Assembly (NCBI RefSeq): GCF_902712915.1
Contig: NZ_CACTIA010000005.1
Span: 930,001 to 994,000, forward strand
DNA length: 64,000 nt
DNA from: Acidiphilium sp. C61
GTDB lineage: Bacteria; Pseudomonadota; Alphaproteobacteria; Acetobacterales; Acetobacteraceae
Direction: 5' to 3'
The notes beneath the pieces were generated by a model. It was not told where the DNA came from, searched no databases, and saw nothing but the letters and a program-made list of their open reading frames with translations. Positions 50,661 to 62,355 of this stretch are shown in pieces; position 1 is the stretch's first letter, and each line of letters begins with the position of its first letter. A program made the translations under genes and the position numbers.

Positions 50661-50682
50661 GCATCATCCGATCGGATGATGC
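50661..50682 (-). terminator. 22-bp perfect palindrome after nuoN
   Basis: GCATCATCCG and CGGATGATGC flank a central AT, giving a 22-bp palindrome one base from the nuoN stop. On the minus strand it is followed by TTTAAG. Its core also appears at 10565 and in the dispersed repeats, so it is either a terminator or a short relic of that family. The other 250 nt up to 50413 show no gene. Confidence 0.6.
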
Positions 50683-50683
50683 G

Positions 50684-52138
50684 CTATCCGAGCATTACCT
50701 TTATCAGGGAAATAACGGGCGCAGGATAAGTTCCCAGAACCACGAGTACCACAGTGATGATACCGATCAGAGCGCTGCCCGATATCGGCACCCTCAGGCG
50801 ACGAGCAGGGTCATCCTCCTGCAAGGGCGGCAAGCCCATCGCGATCAACACGCGCAGATAATAAAACAATCCGATCACGCTGCCGAGAACAAGTGCAGCG
50901 ACCAGCCAGAACATCGCGGAGCCAACACCGGCAACGACAAGATAAAATTTCGCGATGAAACCCATTGTCGGCGGCATGCCGGCAAGAGAGAGCAGCATGA
51001 ATGCGAAGCTCGCGGCGAGGAACGGGCGGGTGCGGAACAGGCCGCGGTAATCCTCGATCCGGTCGGCATCGCGCTCCGCACCCGGCGCGCTGAGCAGCGC
51101 GATGATGCCGAAGGCACCTAGGCTGGTGACCGCATAGGCCGCGAGGTAATAGGCCGCGGCATCCACGCCGAGTGCCGGCGCGGCAAGGAAGGCGACGAGC
51201 AGATAGCCCAGATGGGCGATGGAGGAATAGGCGAGCAGTCGTTTCACGTTGGTCTGCAGCAAGGCGAGCAGGTTGCCCGCGAGCATGGAGAGGATCGCGA
51301 CCGCGGCGATGCCGGCGCGCAGCGAGGCATCCGCATGGCCGCCGGCGAGGGCGAAAAAGCGCAGGATCACGGCGAAGACGGCAATTTTCGAGACCACGGC
51401 GATGAAAGCGGTGACCGGCGCGGGCGCCCCCTCATACACATCGGGCGTCCACATGTGGAACGGGACCAGCGAGAGCTTGAAGGCAACGCCGGCGAGAATG
51501 AGCGCGATGCCGACGAGACGGTAGAGATCGGCCGGGCCGGCTTGATGGGCGAGCGCACCGATGCGGTCGAAGGACATCGAGCCGAAAGCGGCATAGATCA
51601 GCGCCATGCCGAACAGCAGGAAGGCGGAGGCGGCGCCGCTGAGGATGAGATATTTGGTGCCGGCCTCGGCTCCGGCGCCGCGCGGGCCGGCATAAGCGAT
51701 CAGCCCGAGCAGCGAGATGCCCAGCGTTTCAATGCCAAGGAAGAACGATGCGAAATGCACGCTCGCCGGCAGGATGGCGGCGCCCAGCGTCGCGGTGAGC
51801 AGGAGGAGATAATATTCCTCGCGCGGCCCCTCGCCCACCCGGTCGAGGTAGATCCAGGAAAGCACGGCGACGACCAGGGCGGAGACCAGCACCAGGCCGG
51901 CGTAGAACAGGGCGGCGCCGTCGATGATGAAAAGCTTCGTCACGGCGACGGGGGATGCGGGGGCTGCGAGCGGCAGGGCGATGCAGCAGAGCAGCAGGCC
52001 GGCGATGGTCGAAAGGGCGACGAGGTGGTGATCGCGGCGGATGGCGATCAGCAGCATGACCAGGATCGTCACCGCGCCGAGCAGGGTGAAGGGCGCGAAG
52101 GCGGCGAAGGCCGGGGCGGTCATGGCCGGGGCGGTCAT
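50684..52138 (-). CDS. nuoN: NADH-quinone oxidoreductase subunit N
   Basis: 484 residues, about 14 membrane helices, antiporter-like subunit of complex I. Conserved region [22 protein letters not shown] includes the functional lysine/histidine area. Last gene of the operon. A 15-bp tandem duplication (52111-52140) gives two in-frame starts, [10 protein letters not shown]; the ATG at 52136-52138 overlaps the nuoM stop. Confidence 0.96.
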   Translation of the reverse strand: MTAPAMTAPAFAAFAPFTLLGAVTILVMLLIAIRRDHHLVALSTIAGLLLCCIALPLAAPASPVAVTKLFIIDGAALFYAGLVLVSALVVAVLSWIYLDRVGEGPREEYYLLLLTATLGAAILPASVHFASFFLGIETLGISLLGLIAYAGPRGAGAEAGTKYLILSGAASAFLLFGMALIYAAFGSMSFDRIGALAHQAGPADLYRLVGIALILAGVAFKLSLVPFHMWTPDVYEGAPAPVTAFIAVVSKIAVFAVILRFFALAGGHADASLRAGIAAVAILSMLAGNLLALLQTNVKRLLAYSSIAHLGYLLVAFLAAPALGVDAAAYYLAAYAVTSLGAFGIIALLSAPGAERDADRIEDYRGLFRTRPFLAASFAFMLLSLAGMPPTMGFIAKFYLVVAGVGSAMFWLVAALVLGSVIGLFYYLRVLIAMGLPPLQEDDPARRLRVPISGSALIGIITVVLVVLGTYPAPVISLIKVMLG

Positions 52139-52140
52139 GG
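52111..52140. repeat. 15-bp tandem duplication at the nuoN start
   Basis: CCGGGGCGGTCATGG twice in direct succession. It duplicates the start codon and first residues of nuoN and covers the nuoM stop. Confidence 0.9.
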
Positions 52141-53652
52141 CGCGCGCTCCGCGACGTGTTGGGGCAGTGAAGCCGAGACCGCGGCGCTGTGCTGCACGGC
52201 CGACAGGCCCGGCGCCACCTCGTCAAAGACGGGCTGCGGATAGAGGCCGAGCCCGACGATGGCGACCACCAGCACCGCCATGACGGCGAGATGCGGCGGC
52301 GAGAGATCGGCGATCGTGTGATGGTGTGTCGGTTCCTGTACCGCGCCGTGGAAGGCGCGCTGGACCAGCAGCAGCGAATAGGCGGCGGCGGCGACCAGCC
52401 CGAAAGTGGCGATGACGGTGAAGACCACGCTGGCCCGGAAACTGCCGAGCAGGATCAGGAATTCACCGATGAAATTGCCGAGGCCGGGCAGGCCCAGCGA
52501 GGCGACGGCGAAGAACATGCCGCAGGCGGACAGGCGCGGCACCTGCCCCCAGAGCCCGCCCATGCGCCGCATGTCGCGGGTGTGGATGCGTTCCTGCAGG
52601 GCGCCGACCAGGACGAAGAGCGCGCCGGTGCTGATGCCGTGCGCCACCATCTGCGCCACCACGCCCTGCAGGGCGAGCGTGCTCCAGGCAAAAACGCCGA
52701 GCAAGACGAAGCCCATGTGGCTGATGCTGCTATAGGCGACCAGGCGCTTGAGGTCGTTCTGGCCGTAGGCGAGCAGCGCGCCGTAGAGGATGCCGGCGAC
52801 CGCGAGCACCATCGCCACCGGGGCGAAGGCGTGCGCCGCCGCGGGAAACAGCGGCACCACGAAGCGGATCAGGCCGTAGGCGCCGGTCTTCAGCAGGATG
52901 CCGGCGAGCAGCACGGACCCCGCGGTCGGGGCTTCGGTGTGGGCGTCCGGCAGCCAGGTGTGGAACGGCACCGCCGGCAGCTTCACGGCGAAGGCGATGA
53001 AGAAGCCGAGCATCAGCAGGAAGCCGGTGGTCGGGCTCATTTTCGTGCCGAGCAGGGCAAAATAGTTGAAGGTGAGATCGCCGGTCGCGTGCTGGTGGCT
53101 GAAGACGAGCACGAGGATCGACACCAGCATGAGCAGGCCGCTGCCCTGGGTGAAGAGAAAAAACTTGATCGCCGCGTAGGAGCGGTTCTCGTGGCCCCAT
53201 AGCGCGATCATGAAATACATCGGCACCAGCATCAGTTCCCAGAAGAAGAAGAACAGGAACAGGTCGAGCGCGAGGAAGACGCCGATGACGCCGGTGGTGG
53301 TCCAGAGCAGGTTGGCGTGGAACAGGCCGGAACGATCGGTGATCTCGGTCCAGGAAATCACGACGCAGATGAGGCTGAGCACGATCGTCAGCAGGATCAG
53401 GACCAGGCTCAGCCCGTCGAGATCGAGTTCGAAGGAGATACCGAGCTGCGGAATCCATGGGGCGTCTAGCTGCGCGATCCACGCGCCATGGCCCGGAGCG
53501 GCGGCGGCGCCGATCAGGGGGAGTGCCATGAGAAGTTCGAGCGTGAGCACCGCGATCGAAACCCAGCGCGGGGCGTCCGGGTTGCGGCCGCCGGCGATCC
53601 AGGCCAGCCCGCCGCCGATCGCCGGGAAGATGAGGAGCCAGAACAGGATCAT
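52135..53652 (-). CDS. nuoM: NADH-quinone oxidoreductase subunit M
   Basis: 505 residues with about 14 membrane helices. [23 protein letters not shown] and the conserved [10 protein letters not shown] are the antiporter-like core. The start overlaps the nuoL stop by 4 nt (ATGA). Confidence 0.97.
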   Translation of the reverse strand: MILFWLLIFPAIGGGLAWIAGGRNPDAPRWVSIAVLTLELLMALPLIGAAAAPGHGAWIAQLDAPWIPQLGISFELDLDGLSLVLILLTIVLSLICVVISWTEITDRSGLFHANLLWTTTGVIGVFLALDLFLFFFFWELMLVPMYFMIALWGHENRSYAAIKFFLFTQGSGLLMLVSILVLVFSHQHATGDLTFNYFALLGTKMSPTTGFLLMLGFFIAFAVKLPAVPFHTWLPDAHTEAPTAGSVLLAGILLKTGAYGLIRFVVPLFPAAAHAFAPVAMVLAVAGILYGALLAYGQNDLKRLVAYSSISHMGFVLLGVFAWSTLALQGVVAQMVAHGISTGALFVLVGALQERIHTRDMRRMGGLWGQVPRLSACGMFFAVASLGLPGLGNFIGEFLILLGSFRASVVFTVIATFGLVAAAAYSLLLVQRAFHGAVQEPTHHHTIADLSPPHLAVMAVLVVAIVGLGLYPQPVFDEVAPGLSAVQHSAAVSASLPQHVAERAP

Positions 53653-55505
53653 CGCAGCACCGCGATCGCGATCAGGCCGACCGAGCCGATGGCGAGGCTC
53701 GCGGCATAGAGGCGGACCCGACCGGTCTGGGTACGGCGGATCGCCCGGTGGAGCGCCTGCGTGGCCCAGGCAATGCCGTCGTAGAAACTGTCGATGAAAT
53801 CGTCGCGGTCGACGCGGGCGGCCCAGATCACCGGGCGGACCAGCAGTCGGTCATAGAGCAGGTCGAACCCGGCGGCGCCATGCCAGAAGCGCCAGAGCGG
53901 CGTTTCGGCCGGCGGGCGCGACGGCCGCCAGTAGAGCACGGCGGCCAGTGCGATGCCGAGGATGGACGCGGCGCTGGCGAGCAGCAGCGGGGTGATGTCG
54001 GTCACCTCCCTAGTCGGGGGCAGCACCGGGGCGAGGAGCCTGGAGAGCAGCGTGACGTGGCCGAAGGCCGACGGCAGTTCGATGAAGCCGCCGACCAGCG
54101 ACAGCACCGAGAGCACCAACAGCGGCACGATGACGCGCCAGCCGTAGGAGCCACTGACATGGGTATGCTCCTCGCCGAAAAACGCGATGAAGACGGCGCG
54201 GAAAATGTAGATTCCGGTGACGAAGGCGCCGATCACGCCGGCGAGCCAGAGCACGCGGCCGCCATTGCCATCGGCCCAGGCGCCCGAGAGGATCGCTTCC
54301 TTGCTGTAGAACCCCGAGGTGATCAGCGGCAGGGCGGCAAGGGCGGCGCTGCCGATCAGAAAGCTCCAGAAGGCGGCGGGCAGGCGCCGGGCCAGGCCGC
54401 CCATCCGGTAGATGTCCTGCTCGTGATGCAGGCGCATGGTGACGGCGCCGGCCGAGAGGAACAGCAGCGCCTTGAAGAAAGCGTGCGTCATGAAGTGGAA
54501 CATCGCCGCGCGCCAGGCGCCGACACCGAGGGCAAGGAACATGTAGCCGATCTGGCTCATCGTCGAATAGGCAAGGATGCGCTTGATGTCGTTCTGCGCG
54601 AGGGCGCTGAAGCCGGCGAGCAGCAGGGTCGCCGCGCCGACGATGCCGACGGTGATTTCCGCCGCCGGCGCGAGCAGGAACAGCACATGGGTGCGGGCGA
54701 TGAGGTAGACGCCGGCGGTGACCATTGTCGCGGCGTGGATGAGCGCGCTGACCGGGGTGGGGCCGGCCATCGCGTCGGGCAGCCAGGTCTGCAGCGGCAA
54801 TTGCGCGGACTTGCCGACGGCGCCGCCGAGCAGGAGGAAGGCGATCAGCGTCGCGGCCGGCGAGCCGACATGCCAGGTGTGGGCGGCATCCCGCATCGCC
54901 CCGGCGATGTTCAGCGTGCCGAGGCGGCTGGCAATCAGCAGCAGGCCGATCAGGAAGGCGGTGTCGCCGACGCGGGTGACGATGAAGGCCTTGCGTGCGG
55001 CGAGGCCGTTGGCGGGGTCGCGCCACCAGAAGCCGATCAGCAGGTAGGAGCAGAGCCCGACCCCTTCCCAGCCGGCATAGAGGGCGAGGAAATTGTCGGC
55101 CATCACCAGCAGCAGCATGGCGGCGACGAAGAGGTTGAGATAGGCGAAGAAGCGGCCGTAGCCGTCCTCGCCTTCCATGAATTCGGTCGAGAAGAGATGG
55201 ATGAGGAAGCCGACGCCGCTGGTGATGAGCATCATCAGCAGCGAGAGCGGATCGACCCGCAGGGCGAGGCCGAAGGAGAAATGGCCGACCGCGAACCAGC
55301 GCCACAGGGCCTGCTGGTAGGCGGCGCCGGCCGGCGGGTCGAGCAGGAAGGCGCCGGCGATGGCAAAGACGATGATGGCGGCGAGGCCGACCGAGAGCAC
55401 GCCGATCAGCGCCTCGGCGCGGTGCGACAGGCGCCCGGTGCCGAGCATCAGCACGATCGAGCCGAGAAGCGGCAGGGTGGGGACGAGCCAGAGGACATGC
55501 TGCAT
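53649..55505 (-). CDS. nuoL: NADH-quinone oxidoreductase subunit L
   Basis: 618 residues. The antiporter signature SAQLPLQTWLPDAMAGPTPVSALIHAATM and the long C-terminal helix region expected for NuoL are visible. 4 nt separate its start from the nuoK stop at 55510. The product is the distal proton pump of the membrane arm. Confidence 0.97.
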   Translation of the reverse strand: MQHVLWLVPTLPLLGSIVLMLGTGRLSHRAEALIGVLSVGLAAIIVFAIAGAFLLDPPAGAAYQQALWRWFAVGHFSFGLALRVDPLSLLMMLITSGVGFLIHLFSTEFMEGEDGYGRFFAYLNLFVAAMLLLVMADNFLALYAGWEGVGLCSYLLIGFWWRDPANGLAARKAFIVTRVGDTAFLIGLLLIASRLGTLNIAGAMRDAAHTWHVGSPAATLIAFLLLGGAVGKSAQLPLQTWLPDAMAGPTPVSALIHAATMVTAGVYLIARTHVLFLLAPAAEITVGIVGAATLLLAGFSALAQNDIKRILAYSTMSQIGYMFLALGVGAWRAAMFHFMTHAFFKALLFLSAGAVTMRLHHEQDIYRMGGLARRLPAAFWSFLIGSAALAALPLITSGFYSKEAILSGAWADGNGGRVLWLAGVIGAFVTGIYIFRAVFIAFFGEEHTHVSGSYGWRVIVPLLVLSVLSLVGGFIELPSAFGHVTLLSRLLAPVLPPTREVTDITPLLLASAASILGIALAAVLYWRPSRPPAETPLWRFWHGAAGFDLLYDRLLVRPVIWAARVDRDDFIDSFYDGIAWATQALHRAIRRTQTGRVRLYAASLAIGSVGLIAIAVLR

Positions 55506-55509
55506 CTGC

Positions 55510-55818
55510 CTACCCTCTCAGACCGTCGCCGGCATCGGCATCGAGCGTGGGAATCCGCCGGTGCATCAGCAGGATGAGTGCCAGGCCGACCGAGACTTCC
55601 GCCGCGGCGAGCGTGAGCACGAGGATGAACATGATCTGCCCGTCCGGCGAGGCCCAGCGGGCGCCGGCGACGATGAAGGCGACGCCGGCCGCGTTGAGCA
55701 TCACCTCGAGCGACATCAGCATGAACAGCAGGTTGCGGCGGACCAGCACGCCGACGAGGCCCAGCGCGAAGAGGATCGCGGCGAGCAGCAGACCCTGGTC
55801 GAGCGGAACCGTTGCCAT
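55510..55818 (-). CDS. nuoK: NADH-quinone oxidoreductase subunit K
   Basis: 102 residues from ATG 55816-55818, three membrane helices. It contains [22 protein letters not shown] with the conserved glutamate and [17 protein letters not shown] with the second glutamate. Longer in-frame extensions only cover nuoJ. Confidence 0.95.
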   Translation of the reverse strand: MATVPLDQGLLLAAILFALGLVGVLVRRNLLFMLMSLEVMLNAAGVAFIVAGARWASPDGQIMFILVLTLAAAEVSVGLALILLMHRRIPTLDADAGDGLRG

Positions 55819-55822
55819 CGCG

Positions 55823-56323
55823 CTAGTCCGTTCCCATGACGGAGCGGCCGAGATGGAATGCCGCGACCAGGCCGGCGAGCAGGAGGAACGAGGCAAGCTC
55901 GACCGCGAGCATGTAGGGGCCGACCAGGGCGACGCCAACCGCATGGGCGCTGATCACCGCAGAGGCGGGGTGCGGCAGGCCGCCGGAGATGGCGACCGCA
56001 CCGAGTTCGATGGCCAGCAGCAGGGCCAGGATGGACGGGCCGAACCAGGTGGCGGGGTGCAGCCAGCTGCTTTCGAGCCGGGCCGCTTCCTCGCCGATAT
56101 TCAGCATCATGATCACGAAGACGAACAGGACCATGATGGCGCCGGCATAGATGATGACTTCCAGAGCCGCGGCGAAGGGCGCGCCGAGCACGAAGAACAC
56201 GAGGGCGACGGCGAGCAGCGAGACCGTGAGATAGAGCAGCCCGTGCACGGCGGAGGGGCGGGTGATCATCATCGCCGTCGCGACGATCGCGATGATCGCG
56301 GAGATGACGAAGGTGGCGTTCAT
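55823..56323 (-). CDS. nuoJ: NADH-quinone oxidoreductase subunit J
   Basis: 166 residues, five membrane helices, with [20 protein letters not shown], the family signature around the pi-bulge helix. It lies 31 nt after nuoI and 4 nt before nuoK. Confidence 0.95.
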   Translation of the reverse strand: MNATFVISAIIAIVATAMMITRPSAVHGLLYLTVSLLAVALVFFVLGAPFAAALEVIIYAGAIMVLFVFVIMMLNIGEEAARLESSWLHPATWFGPSILALLLAIELGAVAISGGLPHPASAVISAHAVGVALVGPYMLAVELASFLLLAGLVAAFHLGRSVMGTD

Positions 56324-56354
56324 GATCCGTTATGCCTCCCCTTCCCGTCCGCGT

Positions 56355-56867
56355 TCATGGCAGCAGGCTGCGCGTGTCGATCGGCTTGCGCTCGCGCGCG
56401 GCCTCGCCCTTGTCCTTGCCCGGGATCGCGAGGCCGGAGACGCGGTAGAAATTGTAGTCGGGATACTTGCCGGTGCCGCTGATCAGCAGGTGTTCCTTCT
56501 CGTAGACGAGGTTCTGCCGGTCGTATTCGCTCATCTCGAAATCGGGGGTGAGCTGGATCGCATAGGTCGGGCAGGCTTCCTCGCAGAAGCCGCAGAAGAT
56601 GCAGCGGGAGAAATTGATGCGAAAGAATTCGGGATACCAGCGGCCCTCGGCTTCGGTCTTCTGCAGGCTGATGCAGTCGACCGGGCAGGCGACCGCGCAG
56701 AGATAGCAGGAGACGCAGCGTTCCTCGCCATCCGGGTCGCGGGTGAGCACGATCCGGCCGCGATAGCGCGGAGCGAGATAGGGCATCTCGTCGGGATAGG
56801 ATACCGTCACGTTGCGCTGGAACAGGTGCAGGAACGTGTACCAGAGCGTGACCAGCGAACTCAGCAT
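56355..56867 (-). CDS. nuoI: NADH-quinone oxidoreductase subunit I
   Basis: 170 residues with two [4Fe-4S] motifs: C51-C54-C57-C61 and C89-C92-C95-C99, for clusters N6a and N6b. The sequence [18 protein letters not shown] closely resembles enterobacterial NuoI. Confidence 0.97.
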   Translation of the reverse strand: MLSSLVTLWYTFLHLFQRNVTVSYPDEMPYLAPRYRGRIVLTRDPDGEERCVSCYLCAVACPVDCISLQKTEAEGRWYPEFFRINFSRCIFCGFCEEACPTYAIQLTPDFEMSEYDRQNLVYEKEHLLISGTGKYPDYNFYRVSGLAIPGKDKGEAARERKPIDTRSLLP

Positions 56868-56880
56868 GATCCCCTCCCCT

Positions 56881-57852
56881 TCATATGGCCGGCCCGGCGA
56901 GCATCAGCGCGCCGGTGATGAGGATGTTCAGCAAGGTGAGCGGCAGCAGGATTTTCCAGCCAAACGCCATGAACTGGTCGTAGCGCGGGCGCGGCAAGGC
57001 GGCGCGCAGCAGGATGAAGAAGGCGACGAAAAACCCGGTCTTGATCGCGAACCAGAGAAAGGGCGGCAGCAGCGGGCCGTACCAGCCGCCAAGGAACAGC
57101 ACCGTCGTCATCGCCGAGACGACGATGATACCGATATATTCGCCGACGAAGAACATGCCGAACTTCATGCCGGAATACTCGGTATGGAACCCGGCGCCGA
57201 GTTCGTTCTCGCCTTCGGGCAGGTCGAATGGGAGGCGATGGGTTTCCGCGATACCGCCGAGAAAGAAAACGACGAAGCCGATGAATTGCGGCACCACGTA
57301 CCAGAGATGAAGCTGGCTGTGGACGATATCGGTGAGGTTGAAGGAGCCGGCGAGCATCACCACGCCCACCAGCGACAGCCCCATGAAGACCTCGTAGCTC
57401 ACCATCTGGGCTGCGGCGCGCATGCCGCCGAGGAGCGAGAACTTGTTGTTCGACGACCAGCCGGCAAGCACCACCGAGTACACGCCAAGCCCGCTCATGG
57501 CGAGGAAGAACAGCAGGCCGACATTGAGGTTGCCGATGATGCCGATCATCGGGGTCGCCGGGACGACGGCGATGGCGAGCATCACCGTGACCATCGAGAT
57601 CGCCGGGGCGAGGACGAAGATGACCGGGTCGGCGAAGGGGGGGATCCAGTCCTGCTTGAACAGCAGCTTGATTCCATCGGCGACGACCTGGAGCACCCCG
57701 AAGGGGCCGGCGCGATTGGGGCCGTAACGGTCCTGCCAGAAGCCGAGCAGGCGCCGCTCGATCCAGGTCAGCAGGCCGGCGGCCGCCATCAGAACCGCGA
57801 GGCCGATCACAACGTTCAGCAGGCCGATGACGATCTCGTTGCCGTGGGTCAT
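56881..57852 (-). CDS. nuoH: NADH-quinone oxidoreductase subunit H
   Basis: 323 residues, eight membrane helices. [21 protein letters not shown] and [20 protein letters not shown] contribute to the quinone chamber. The start overlaps the nuoG stop by 4 nt. Confidence 0.97.
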   Translation of the reverse strand: MTHGNEIVIGLLNVVIGLAVLMAAAGLLTWIERRLLGFWQDRYGPNRAGPFGVLQVVADGIKLLFKQDWIPPFADPVIFVLAPAISMVTVMLAIAVVPATPMIGIIGNLNVGLLFFLAMSGLGVYSVVLAGWSSNNKFSLLGGMRAAAQMVSYEVFMGLSLVGVVMLAGSFNLTDIVHSQLHLWYVVPQFIGFVVFFLGGIAETHRLPFDLPEGENELGAGFHTEYSGMKFGMFFVGEYIGIIVVSAMTTVLFLGGWYGPLLPPFLWFAIKTGFFVAFFILLRAALPRPRYDQFMAFGWKILLPLTLLNILITGALMLAGPAI

Positions 57853-60557
57853 GACACGGGCGGCTCCGCCGGGCGCAGCCGCAGCAAGTCAGGGATGGCG
57901 TGCGCCTTGTGCGCGAGGCCGGCGAGCCCGGCGATGCCGCGCGGCAAGGCGGGGTCGATCTCGACCGCCAATTCTACCCGCGCATCGCCGATCTCGCAGG
58001 CCAGGGCCTGGCCGGCGGCGACGCCGAGGGAGGCGGCGTCCTCGGCGTTGAGGACGAGGGCGGGCGGTGTCGCGCGTTCGCGGATGGGCGGGGCGCGGCC
58101 GGCCTGTTCATCGTCATTGAAGACGCGAGGCAGCAGGATCGCGCGCCAATCGTCCGGCCGCGGAGAGAACGCGGCGGGGATCGATGCGTCGTAGGGCCGC
58201 GCGGCGTCCGGCCGGGCTTCGAGCAGGCGCACGCCGGGATCGCCGCCCTTGAGCGGGCCGTCGATTTCCGCCTGGAAGCGGTTGAGCGACTGCACCGAGT
58301 TCCAGCCCGGCGCCCAGAAGACCGGGCGCAGGGCCGGCGGGATGGTGCCGTGATGGCCTTCCATCGTCGCGCTGAACGGCGAGTCCGCCGGGACGGGCGG
58401 CTTCTTCTCGTGCACGTTGCGCCCGGCATCGATTGCGGTGCGGCCGGAATAACGGCGGGTTTCACTGGCGATGCGGGAGCCGACGACCCGGAAATCCGCC
58501 GGCGGCGCGACAGCCGGCAGGGTGGCGAAGTGCGGCAACGAGGCGGCCAGCGCGGCGGCGATGGCGTCGGTGGTGGTCAGGCTCTCGCAGGAGGCGAGCC
58601 CCGCGGCGCGGGCGGCGGCAACAAGCCAGCGCCAGGATTCGACGACAGCGTCCTCCGCGATGATCGGCGGGTAGAAACGCTGCGCCCGCCCCTCGGCATT
58701 GACCAGGGTGCCTTCGGCCTCGGCGAAACTCGCTGCAGGCAGGACGAGATCGGCCTGGCGCGTGGTGGGGCTTTCGGAATGGTCGAGCACCACGAGGCGC
58801 GAGGCGGCAAGCGTGGCCTCGATCACCGCCGCGGGCGCGCGGCGATGGAGGTCGTTTTCGAGCACGATGACAAGGGGCGCCCGCCGCGCCAGCGCGGTTT
58901 CGACACTGGCCTCCCCTGCCGTCATCAGGGCGAGGCCGAGGCTGTTGCATTCGGGCACGTTCAGCAGCAGCGCCGGCGTCTTGCCGCGGGCACGCAAGGC
59001 GATGGCGATGTTGGCGGCGGCACGGACGATGCTCTCCTCGCCGCTCTCGACGCCGGAGACGACGAGCGGGTTCGGCGCGGCAAGCAGCGCGTCGGCGATC
59101 TCGCGCGCGGCGGCGGCGAGGTCTGCGGACAGATCGGGAACGTCCGGCGCTGCGTTGTCGATGCGGGCGGCCACCGCGAAGCCGAGGCGGGCGATGTCGT
59201 CCGGTGCGGCGCGGAGGGCGCGCTGCGCGATGTCGTCCAGCCGTGTCGAGGCGGGGGTGGCGATGAAGACGGGGCTTCGCGTGTCGCCGGCGTGATTGCG
59301 CACGCCGGTATCCTGCCAGGCGGGGATTTTCGCCGCCGCCGCGCGCGCGATGCCGGCCCCGCGCGCGGCCTGCCGGATCGAGAGCGCCGCGCGCGGGGCG
59401 GCGTTGGGCAGGTCCGAGCCGAGCACCAACACCGCATCCGCCGTTTCCATTTCGCGCAGCGAGGGGACATGGACGGCGCCGGAGCCAAGAATGTCGGCGA
59501 CAAGGCGCAGCAGGCGCGCCTCGCCCGCACTGACGCCAGGATAGAAATTCTGTTCACCGACGAGCTGGCGCAGGACGTAGTTCGATTCCAGCGAGGCGCG
59601 CGGCGAGCCGATTCCGATCACGGCTTCGCCGGCGCGCAGCAGGGCGGCGAGACGGGCGAGCGCATCGTCACGATCGATCGCAGCCTGGCTGCCATCGTCG
59701 CAGCACCGGAGCGGGGCGCGCAGACGATCCGCCTCGTTGACGAAACCGTAGCCGAACCGGCCGCGGTCGCAGAGGAAATAGGTGTTGACCGCGCCGTTGT
59801 AGCGATTGACGATGCGGCGGAGACGGTCGGCGCGGGCATTGGCGATGGTGTTACAGCCAAGCCCGCAATGGGCGCAGACCGAGGGTGCGCCGCGCAGATC
59901 CCATTTGCGGACGTAATGCGCGGAAAACGTCTTGTCGGTGAAAACGCCGGTCGGGCAGATCTCGATGAGATTGCCGCTGAACTCGTTTTCCAGCGTGCCA
60001 TCGGCGTGGCGGCCGAAATAGACGTGATCGTGGGCGGCGAAGACATCGAAATCGCGGCCGCCGGCATAGTCGCGATAGAAGCGCGAACAGCGGTAACAGG
60101 CGATGCAGCGGTTCATCTCGTGCTTGATGAACGGCCCGAGATCCTGGTTCAGGTGGGTGCGCTTGGTGAAGCGGTAGCGACGGTAGGTGTGGCCGGTCAT
60201 CACCGTCATGTCCTGGAGGTGGCATTCGCCGCCCTCTTCGCAGACCGGACAATCATGCGGGTGATTGACCATCAGCCATTCGATCACGCTGGCGCGGAAG
60301 GCGGCGACCTCGGGATCGGCGATCGAGAAGCGCGCGCCCTCGGGCACCGGGGTCATGCAGGCCATGACCATGCGGCCGGTCTCGTCGTCCGGCCCGTCAT
60401 ATTGCTTGACGGCGCATTGCCGGCAGGCGCCGACCGAGCCGAGCGCCGGATGCCAGCAGAAATACGGCAGATCGAGCCCGGCGCCGAGGCAGGCCTGGAG
60501 CAGGTTTTCGTCGGGCTTCGCGGTCAGGGTCTTGCCGTCCACCTCGAAGGTCGTCAT
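57849..60557 (-). CDS. nuoG: NADH-quinone oxidoreductase subunit G (902 aa, N7-type)
   Basis: 902 residues from ATG 60555-60557, close in length to enterobacterial NuoG and longer than the ~690 of most alphaproteobacteria. Cluster ligands by motif: N1b C34, C45, C48, C67; N5 H99, C103, C106, C112; N4 C151, C154, C157, C201; and the extra N7 set C228, C231, C235, C263, absent from mitochondrial and most alphaproteobacterial enzymes. The rest is the molybdopterin-oxidoreductase-like domain without its cofactor. Confidence 0.95.
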   Translation of the reverse strand: MTTFEVDGKTLTAKPDENLLQACLGAGLDLPYFCWHPALGSVGACRQCAVKQYDGPDDETGRMVMACMTPVPEGARFSIADPEVAAFRASVIEWLMVNHPHDCPVCEEGGECHLQDMTVMTGHTYRRYRFTKRTHLNQDLGPFIKHEMNRCIACYRCSRFYRDYAGGRDFDVFAAHDHVYFGRHADGTLENEFSGNLIEICPTGVFTDKTFSAHYVRKWDLRGAPSVCAHCGLGCNTIANARADRLRRIVNRYNGAVNTYFLCDRGRFGYGFVNEADRLRAPLRCCDDGSQAAIDRDDALARLAALLRAGEAVIGIGSPRASLESNYVLRQLVGEQNFYPGVSAGEARLLRLVADILGSGAVHVPSLREMETADAVLVLGSDLPNAAPRAALSIRQAARGAGIARAAAAKIPAWQDTGVRNHAGDTRSPVFIATPASTRLDDIAQRALRAAPDDIARLGFAVAARIDNAAPDVPDLSADLAAAAREIADALLAAPNPLVVSGVESGEESIVRAAANIAIALRARGKTPALLLNVPECNSLGLALMTAGEASVETALARRAPLVIVLENDLHRRAPAAVIEATLAASRLVVLDHSESPTTRQADLVLPAASFAEAEGTLVNAEGRAQRFYPPIIAEDAVVESWRWLVAAARAAGLASCESLTTTDAIAAALAASLPHFATLPAVAPPADFRVVGSRIASETRRYSGRTAIDAGRNVHEKKPPVPADSPFSATMEGHHGTIPPALRPVFWAPGWNSVQSLNRFQAEIDGPLKGGDPGVRLLEARPDAARPYDASIPAAFSPRPDDWRAILLPRVFNDDEQAGRAPPIRERATPPALVLNAEDAASLGVAAGQALACEIGDARVELAVEIDPALPRGIAGLAGLAHKAHAIPDLLRLRPAEPPVS

Positions 60558-61858
60558 GTCCAGCCCTCCGCCGTGTCGTGCCAGGGGCAATGCCGCTCGC
60601 TGACATGACGTTCGAATTCCTCCCGGAAGAACTTCAGGCCGCTTCGGAGCGGCGCCATCGCACCGGGGGCGAGATCGCAGAAGGTGCGGCCGGGGCCGAG
60701 GAAGTCGACGTGATGGGCGAGCAGCTCGATGTCATCCGGCTCGCCCTCGCCGGCTTCCAGCGCGGTGAGGATGCGCTCGACCCAGGGCAGGCCGTCGCGG
60801 CAGGGGGTGCACCAGCCGCAGGATTCCTGGGCGAAGAAATGCTCGATGTTGCGCAGCAGGCCGACCGGGCAGCGCTTCTGGTCCAGCACCAGGATATTGG
60901 CGGTACCGAGCCAGCTGCCGATCTTGCCGACGGAGTCGAAATCCATCGGGACGTCGAAATTCTCGCGCATGATGAACGCGGTCGACGCGCCGCCGGGCAG
61001 CACCGCGCGCGCCTCGTAGCCCTCGCGCATGCCGCCGGCATGTTCCTCGATGATTTCGTTGAGCGGCGTGCCCACCGGCAGTTCCCACAGACCGGGGCGG
61101 TTGACCCGGCCGCTGACGCCGTAGAGCTTGGTGCCGCCTTCGGTCGCGCTGCGACTCAGGCCGAGAAACCAGTCGGCGCCGCGCTCGATGATGGACGGCA
61201 CACAGCACAGCGTTTCGACGTTGTTGACGACGGTGGGCTTGCCCCACAGGCCGCTGGTCGTCGAGCGCGGCGGGCGGGTGCGCGGCACGGCGCGCTTGCC
61301 CTCCAGTGCCGAGAACAACGCGCTGGCCTCGCCGCAGATATAGCGCCCGCCGCTGCCATGGACGTGGATGGTGAGCGAGAAACCAGAGCCCAGGATGTCG
61401 GTGCCGAGATAGCCGCGTGCCTCGGCCTCGGCCACGGCGCGGGAGAGCCGTTCCATCGCCAGCACGTATTCGCCACGGACGAAGATGTAGGCGGTTTCGG
61501 CCTGGACCGCGAAGGCGCCGATGATGATCCCCTCGATCATCAGATGCGGCGCGGCTTCGAGCAGGAGACGGTCCTTGAAGCTGCCGGGTTCCATCTCGTC
61601 GGCGTTGATGACGAGGTAACGGTGGCGCGGGGCGTCCGCTCCGCGGGGCGCGCCTTCCCATTTGCGGCCGGCGGGGAAGCCGGCGCCGCCGCGGCCGCGC
61701 ACTTTCGCGCGCTTGACCTCCTCGACGACGCTTTCCGGCGACATGCCGAAGGCCTTGCGCATCGCCGCGTAGCCACCGGCGCGCTCGTAGCCGGCGATAT
61801 CGAGCGGCTGGCGGCCCGGCTGGATGCATGAAGTGAGGGGTCTGTCCGCCATCGGCAT
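60554..61858 (-). CDS. nuoF: NADH-quinone oxidoreductase subunit F
   Basis: 434 residues from ATG 61856-61858, sharing one base with the nuoE stop. GRGGAGFPAGRKW binds FMN and NADH; ESCGWCTPCRDG plus a later RTFC cysteine hold cluster N3. It is the NADH-oxidising subunit. Confidence 0.97.
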   Translation of the reverse strand: MPMADRPLTSCIQPGRQPLDIAGYERAGGYAAMRKAFGMSPESVVEEVKRAKVRGRGGAGFPAGRKWEGAPRGADAPRHRYLVINADEMEPGSFKDRLLLEAAPHLMIEGIIIGAFAVQAETAYIFVRGEYVLAMERLSRAVAEAEARGYLGTDILGSGFSLTIHVHGSGGRYICGEASALFSALEGKRAVPRTRPPRSTTSGLWGKPTVVNNVETLCCVPSIIERGADWFLGLSRSATEGGTKLYGVSGRVNRPGLWELPVGTPLNEIIEEHAGGMREGYEARAVLPGGASTAFIMRENFDVPMDFDSVGKIGSWLGTANILVLDQKRCPVGLLRNIEHFFAQESCGWCTPCRDGLPWVERILTALEAGEGEPDDIELLAHHVDFLGPGRTFCDLAPGAMAPLRSGLKFFREEFERHVSERHCPWHDTAEGWT

Positions 61859-62355
61859 CACCTGTATTGCTCCAGGATCGTTTCGATCCGCTCGGGGGTG
61901 AGGTTGCCGTGCAGGTCGTCGCCGATCATCATCGCCGGGGCGCGGTCGCAGCAGCCGAGGCAGACGATCGGCAGCAGGGTGAACCGGCCATCCGTCGTGG
62001 TTTCCCCCGGCTCGATGCCGAGGCGCTGGCGCAGCAGGTTGCTCGCCGCAGTTGCGCCCATGACCCAGCAGGCCACGCTGTCGCACAGCAGGATGACGTG
62101 GCGGCCCACCGGGCGGCGGAAGATCAGGTTGTAGAAGGTGGCGACGCCGTCGAGCTCGGCGGGAGTCATGCCGAGCAGGGCGGCCACTTCGGCGAGGTGA
62201 TCGTCGGAGACATGGCCGTGGCGCTTCTGCACTGCCTTCAGCGCATCGATGCCGGCGGCGCGCGGGGTTTCGGATTCGCGCAGAAACGTCGCGATCGTCT
62301 CCCGCAGGGCGGGATCGAGCGGTGCGGACGCCGGGTTGTGTTCAGCGGTCGACAT
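61858..62355 (-). CDS. nuoE: NADH-quinone oxidoreductase subunit E
   Basis: 165 residues; cluster N1a ligands C91 and C96 (CDSVAC) and C132 and C136 (CLGCC). The [18 protein letters not shown] stretch strongly resembles the enterobacterial protein. It overlaps the nuoCD 3' end by 14 nt. Confidence 0.96.
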   Translation of the reverse strand: MSTAEHNPASAPLDPALRETIATFLRESETPRAAGIDALKAVQKRHGHVSDDHLAEVAALLGMTPAELDGVATFYNLIFRRPVGRHVILLCDSVACWVMGATAASNLLRQRLGIEPGETTTDGRFTLLPIVCLGCCDRAPAMMIGDDLHGNLTPERIETILEQYR

